Shown here one piece after another: positions 60,565-64,000 of a stretch of DNA of 64,000 nucleotides (position 1 is the stretch's first letter; each line of letters starts with the position of its first letter). The notes under the pieces were generated by a model. That model searched no databases. It had not been told where the DNA came from and saw only the letters and a program-made list of their open reading frames with translations. This DNA comes from Candidatus Bathyarchaeota archaeon. GTDB lineage: Archaea > Thermoproteota > Bathyarchaeia > TCS64. The stretch spans positions 124,001 through 188,000 of the forward strand of contig JASLYX010000001.1 of assembly GCA_030739585.1 (NCBI GenBank). The letters are read 5' to 3'. Made by a program: the position numbers and the translations under genes.

Positions 60565-60771
60565 ATGGGACGGGTAAAGAAAGGGACCACATGTAGCGTC
60601 GACCCCTGTAAAGGTAGCGCCGTGAGATCGGTGAATGGGTCCAAGGCAAAGTCCATGCGTCTTAATGTGGAGGGGAAGCGGGCTTATCTTTGCAGGGAGC
60701 ACTATAAAGAGTTTAAAAAGGGGAGTAAAAAAGACCGGCAGATTGAGAAGTGGCGTCAAGGCGTCCCCTAA
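60565..60771 (+). CDS. Small zinc-finger-like basic protein
   Basis: The 68 residues read GRVKKGTTCSVDPCKGSAVRS, then LCREHYKEFKKGSKKDRQIEKW. The cysteine pair followed by a C..H pair is a zinc-site pattern, and the protein is very basic, as for an RNA-binding factor; similar small proteins occur across archaea without a known role. The ATG at 60565 follows GGTGA by about eight bases, favoured over the GTG at 60559. It ends overlapping the convergent thrS stop by four bases. Confidence 0.7.
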   Translation: MGRVKKGTTCSVDPCKGSAVRSVNGSKAKSMRLNVEGKRAYLCREHYKEFKKGSKKDRQIEKWRQGVP

Positions 60772-62219
60772 CCCACAAACTTTGGCCTACTCTGGACGCT
60801 TATGGGCAATGGAACCGGCCTGTAAGGCTTGCCTTTCACCTGTTTCTTGATCACAGAGGCCAAGTCCTTCAAAGACATGCTGTGGAGCTTTCCATCCGAT
60901 CTCATTCTGACGGGGACCTCCTCGGAGCCTACCTCCTTCTCGCCCAGAACGACTATATAGGGTATCCACTCCTTTTCAGCGTCTCTGATCTTTTTCTGAA
61001 CCCTTTCGGGCCTGTCATCGTAGTCTGCCCTGATCTTGTTCCGAGCCATCTTCTTGGCATATTTTTTTGCGAGGCCTATGTGGGCCTCTGAGACAGGTAT
61101 CATCCGGATTTGGGTGGGCGCCAGCCAGAGAGGTAGGGAGGGCCTAATCCCCTTCCGCATTCCCATATGAGCCTTTTCCAGGAGGGCGTAGATATCCCTC
61201 TCGATTGCCCCGCTGGGGCTGCAGTGGAGAACTAGAGGGTGCTTCTCCCGGCCATCTTTATCCATATAACTGATCCCGTAACGCTTTCCGTTCTCTACGT
61301 CGAATTGGTCTGTGGCTAAGGCCGATGCCTTTCCTAGGGCGTCAATGAAGTTGAGATCATATTTTAGGACGAAGTAGAATGATCGCTCCTTCCAAAGCTC
61401 CAGAAGCGCTGGTTTCCCAAACTTCCTCACAAGGGATTGGACAAATCGCTTGTTCTTCTTCCAAAACTCCTCAGTCATCCTAAGGCCCATCTCGAACTCG
61501 TCCTTTCCGAAGCCTATGCCCGTGAGGGTGTCCTCCACAAGCTTATACCGGCGCATGAACTCTTTTTTCCCCTGCTTCAGATCCCTGCAGAGGGCGTGAA
61601 CATCAGGCATAGTGAACGCCCTGAGTCTCCTGAGCCCCGCGAGTTCTCCCCTCTGCTCCTTACGGAAGCTGTACCGGGTGAGCTCGTAGATTCTGAGGGG
61701 GAGATTTCTGTAGCTGATGACGGCGTCATGGGCCATTAGGAACTGACCGAAGCATGCGGCGAACCTAAGGAAGTACCTGGCGTCATCATGCTCAATGGTA
61801 TATTGGCGGGCTGGGAACCTATTCAGATACTTGGCGAGGGTGGGATGGTTCATGTCGTACATGATGGGAGTCTCAACGGCCATGCCTCCATAGTCCAGGA
61901 TTTTTTCTGTGACGAACTCTTCTAGCAGAGCCTTGACCATCCTTCCCTTTGGGTAGTACCTCATGTTCCCAGGGTCGGAAGCTGGCTCGTAGTCCACCAG
62001 CTCCAGGCTCTTCATTAAGCCCACGTGGGGGGGATCCTGGGTTACCGATCTGTCTTTATCCACTTCGTAGCCTGAGAACGTCTTCAGGTTCTTGTGTCCT
62101 TTAAAATCAAACTCGTCCAATGTGACGAGGTCCCCCTCAAGTGTTAATATATGCCATTGGGATTTTAGACTCTCCTCGGCCTTGAGGGCCTCGGAGACGA
62201 CTTCCTGCTTCTCACTCAT
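60768..62219 (-). CDS. thrS: Threonyl-tRNA synthetase, catalytic type without editing domain
   Basis: A 483-residue class II synthetase. The catalytic core shows motif 2 (ELTRYSFRKEQRGEL), zinc ligands in AACFGQ, MPDVHALC and LHCSPSG, motif 3 in SPSGAIERDIYALLE, and the C-terminal anticodon-binding domain. Archaeal ThrRS is usually ~620 residues with an N-terminal editing domain; here only ~80 residues precede the core, so it resembles the catalytic ThrRS of some Crenarchaeota that pair with a separate editing protein. No such partner is in the window. Located 29 bases beyond the zinc-finger gene's start on the other strand. Confidence 0.92.
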   Translation of the reverse strand: MSEKQEVVSEALKAEESLKSQWHILTLEGDLVTLDEFDFKGHKNLKTFSGYEVDKDRSVTQDPPHVGLMKSLELVDYEPASDPGNMRYYPKGRMVKALLEEFVTEKILDYGGMAVETPIMYDMNHPTLAKYLNRFPARQYTIEHDDARYFLRFAACFGQFLMAHDAVISYRNLPLRIYELTRYSFRKEQRGELAGLRRLRAFTMPDVHALCRDLKQGKKEFMRRYKLVEDTLTGIGFGKDEFEMGLRMTEEFWKKNKRFVQSLVRKFGKPALLELWKERSFYFVLKYDLNFIDALGKASALATDQFDVENGKRYGISYMDKDGREKHPLVLHCSPSGAIERDIYALLEKAHMGMRKGIRPSLPLWLAPTQIRMIPVSEAHIGLAKKYAKKMARNKIRADYDDRPERVQKKIRDAEKEWIPYIVVLGEKEVGSEEVPVRMRSDGKLHSMSLKDLASVIKKQVKGKPYRPVPLPISVQSRPKFVG

Positions 62220-62333
62220 ACTTTTTCACCTGTCTCACATCGTATTTAGGTATGGCTAGTACCGCAGACTAGACATCTAGAACAGGCTGCCATTTGTAAG
62301 GTTGCCGAGAACATAAAGATTGTAGACTCGAGT

Positions 62334-62403
62334 TGGTCAGGGTCTTATGACCTGTGCTGATTGGCGGGAGTTCACTGTAGTCCGCTCCGGCCAATCCTGA
62401 TCA
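62334..62403. other. Structured element between thrS and dph6
   Basis: TGGTCAGG at 62334-62341 can pair with CCTGATCA at 62396-62403 (one G-T pair). Inside, GATTGGC at 62359-62365 pairs with GCCAATC at 62390-62396, extended by GGAG at 62367-62370 with CTCC at 62385-62388. A short GTC/GAC hairpin lies between. The element is in the gap just downstream of dph6 and in the leader of thrS, both on the minus strand. It could be a terminator or a leader structure; no known riboswitch or tRNA fits. Confidence 0.4.
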
Positions 62404-62421
62404 GGCCATCCTTTTCAATCT

Positions 62422-63102
62422 TTATACAATTCTGGGATTAGGAACTAATCTTGCCCTTTCTACAACGTAGCTGCCCCTAACCCCATCCCATTCATTTCGC
62501 GCCTTGACTATCTCGAGTCTCTTCCTGAACCATGGGGCATCCACTACAAGGGTCTCCAACTCCCCTCCCTCTCCGCAGACATCGAAGCCGTAGCGCAGAC
62601 CCAGCTCCTTAAGCTCAACGGCCGAATCCCAGTCCAAAACCCTACCTAGCCATCGCATATCAAGCCCCATTGCCGCTACTGTTGTCACCACGACCTTCAT
62701 TCCCTCCTTGATAACCTCATCCAAGAGCTCTGGGCTGGGCCTCCCCCACAAAGGAGAGACGTGGGCAAGACCGAGTTCATTACATATAGCGTCAACCCGT
62801 TCCTTTTGATAGCTCGATGCGATAGCTCCGGTGACGATTCCGTCGATATCCAAGACTCCAAGGGCCTGCTTTAGGTCCTGGAGCTCCTTCTCCTTCTCGC
62901 CTCCAGATTCAACAGTAACCAGCTTGAGTTCCTGGGCCTCTGCTAGGAGGGGCACGAGATGTAAGTTCACGGTGTGGAACATCCAGCTGTCATCTCGTCT
63001 CGGATTAATAGTGACAAGGTACGCTAGCTCCCCCTCCTGGGAGGCGAGAAAGGTGGCATAGACGCTATCCTTGCCTCCGGAGAATAGCGATGCTAGGCGC
63101 AT
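62422..63102 (-). CDS. dph6: Diphthine-ammonia ligase
   Basis: Last step of diphthamide formation on elongation factor 2. SGGKDSVYATFLA (residues 9-21) is the PP-loop; ETVESGGEKEKELQDL-like text, GAIASSYQKERVDAICNELGL, GMKVVVTTVAAMGLD and CGEGGELETLVVDAPWF are Dph6/ATPBD4 blocks. 226 residues, normal for archaea. Start ATG at 63102. It may be co-transcribed with thrS downstream, with a structured spacer between. Confidence 0.9.
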   Translation of the reverse strand: MRLASLFSGGKDSVYATFLASQEGELAYLVTINPRRDDSWMFHTVNLHLVPLLAEAQELKLVTVESGGEKEKELQDLKQALGVLDIDGIVTGAIASSYQKERVDAICNELGLAHVSPLWGRPSPELLDEVIKEGMKVVVTTVAAMGLDMRWLGRVLDWDSAVELKELGLRYGFDVCGEGGELETLVVDAPWFRKRLEIVKARNEWDGVRGSYVVERARLVPNPRIV

Positions 63103-63427
63103 GATTACGGATGGTCTCCGTTGCGCCTATAAGAGTTGATCTCCTAGGCCTGTAGATGGATCGGAGGTGTCGACCGTTACCTGTTAATCATTGTGCGATT
63201 GAACTCCTTCACCTCGAGCCTATTTAGTCCCTACATCCGGACTAGGTCCAAGTTGTTTAATTTAGTGATTCATGTTGATAGTCACTATCATTCATCCTCA
63301 TTTAATCATATACTTTCATATGACGATATTAATTATTTGGGGGGGGACCTAATCCCAAATTCTATCGATTGTGATAGATAAGAGAGAATTTATTATACGA
63401 ATGGGACTTTGTTCTGGAGCATTCGGT
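63103..63427. other. Divergent promoter region
   Basis: 325 bases between divergent dph6 and the protease. GATAGTCACTATC at 63278-63290 is a near-palindrome and CTATC...GATAG at 63362-63377 is a small inverted repeat; either could be an operator. TTTATTATAC near 63390 is a likely TATA box for the protease. A run of G residues lies near 63341. Confidence 0.4.
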
Positions 63428-64000
63428 ATGGGAGAGGAATGGTTTTACGAATCGAGGCGTGGCAGAAAGACAAGCCTCAGCTGGATACCCTTTTTTATAA
63501 TCGCCCTTGTGGTCATCAACGGCATAGTAATATCATTCTACGTCGGTAAGGCCAACAAAAAAGTGACTAGGCTCGAGGTGGATCTTGATGCCCTCGAGTT
63601 CCAACTAAACTCAGCCACCTACGAGATCGCGAGGCTCAGAGACTCAATCTCCATAGAGAACCAGGTGAACGCCTCTCGGAACCTAGGGCTTACACTGATC
63701 TATAACAACACCAGAAACTCAGTGGTCCTCATAGGGGTAAGCAGACCGGAGGGGAACGGCCAAGGATCGGGGTTCGTTTATGACATGGAGGGGAGAATAA
63801 TAACTAACAACCACGTCGTTGAGGACGCCGATGAGATCCAAGTCACATTCCTTGACGGGACCATAGTGGATGCCACGTTGGTGGGCACCGATCAATACTC
63901 TGATATGGCGGTGATCGATATCGACGTTCCTGAGTCTCTCTTGTTCCCCGTAACTTTTGCCCCCTCTTCGGAACTTTTGGTGGGTGAGCAGGTGATTGCG
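63428..64000 (+). CDS. HtrA-like membrane-anchored serine protease (partial)
   Basis: The frame runs off the right edge after 191 codons. It begins MGEEWFYESRRGRKTSLSW, then a membrane helix (about residues 19-38), a coiled-coil stretch (about 43-80), and the trypsin-like domain: GSGFVYDMEGRIITNNHVVEDADEI has the catalytic histidine and TDQYSDMAVIDID the catalytic aspartate. The serine motif and any PDZ domain lie beyond the window. It would act outside the membrane on damaged proteins. Confidence 0.88.
   Translation, partial: MGEEWFYESRRGRKTSLSWIPFFIIALVVINGIVISFYVGKANKKVTRLEVDLDALEFQLNSATYEIARLRDSISIENQVNASRNLGLTLIYNNTRNSVVLIGVSRPEGNGQGSGFVYDMEGRIITNNHVVEDADEIQVTFLDGTIVDATLVGTDQYSDMAVIDIDVPESLLFPVTFAPSSELLVGEQVIA

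Noticed and set aside
1-64000. CRISPR array or insertion sequence
   Set aside because: No regularly spaced repeats and no transposase or terminal inverted repeats were seen.

Overview
The window looks like a chromosomal segment of a TACK-type archaeon, most likely Bathyarchaeia-like; the assignment is an inference from gene content only. Archaeal markers are aIF5B followed by ribosomal protein S6e, Cbf5, Nep1, a DRG GTPase, an archaeal histone, D-aminoacyl-tRNA deacylase DtdA, diphthamide ligase Dph6, a catalytic-only threonyl-tRNA synthetase, an intron-containing tRNA-Thr and pyruvate phosphate dikinase. No CRISPR array, rRNA operon or transposase was seen.

Layout. 0-2.9 kb: a truncated membrane protein, two divergent membrane-anchored c-type cytochromes (six hemes and one heme) and a PP-loop tRNA thiolation-type enzyme. 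3.1-13.6 kb: a twelve-gene minus-strand operon running from an ACT-domain protein through a split transketolase to the whole shikimate pathway (DAHP synthase, AroB, D, E, K, A, C) and on to chorismate mutase and prephenate dehydratase; rpiA lies just upstream, so pentose-phosphate supply of erythrose 4-phosphate and aromatic synthesis sit together. 15.3-19.3 kb: an AIR-synthase-like protein, a TPP riboswitch with the thiamine transporter ThiT, and proline genes proBA. 19.3-24.1 kb: a small Cys-rich protein and a PadR regulator with a heterodimeric ABC exporter. 24.5-34 kb: DRG GTPase, tRNA-Thr, endonuclease IV, prepilin peptidase, CBS protein, 2-hydroxyglutarate oxidase-like enzyme, a ThDP enzyme and a class III CoA-transferase. 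34.5-41.4 kb: aIF5B/S6e, a sulfate-activation operon (ribbon-helix-helix protein, ATP sulfurylase, alkaline-phosphatase-fold enzyme) and galactokinase. 41.4-46.2 kb: a very AT-rich spacer, a CARF/HTH-like regulator, Cbf5, a methyltransferase, YhbY, a possible zinc-less RNase P Rpr2, tRNA-Gln and a degenerate HNH protein. 46.3-64 kb: PpdK, radical SAM enzymes, flavodoxin, SagB-type oxidoreductase, SpoIIM-like membrane protein, histone, Nep1, several small families, decayed genes, a duplicated repeat, DtdA, ThrRS, Dph6 and the start of an HtrA-type protease.

The most unusual signal is that at least four genes (aroA, aroD, padR and the SpoIIM-like gene) have an N-terminal part that belongs to the protein but no in-frame ATG, GTG or TTG to start it. 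In each case a Shine-Dalgarno-like run sits upstream of an in-frame ATA, ACG, ATA or ATC. This could be real non-AUG initiation, perhaps helped by coupling to the upstream stop codon in three of them, or sequence error. Other items worth following: the winged-helix/transketolase fusion, the riboswitch whose 3' end carries the ribosome-binding site, the possible Rpr2 without zinc ligands, a GC-skew switch at an AT-rich spacer, a duplicated ~80-100 bp repeat around structured RNA-like hairpins, and a chimeric DUF72/SWIM pseudogene.
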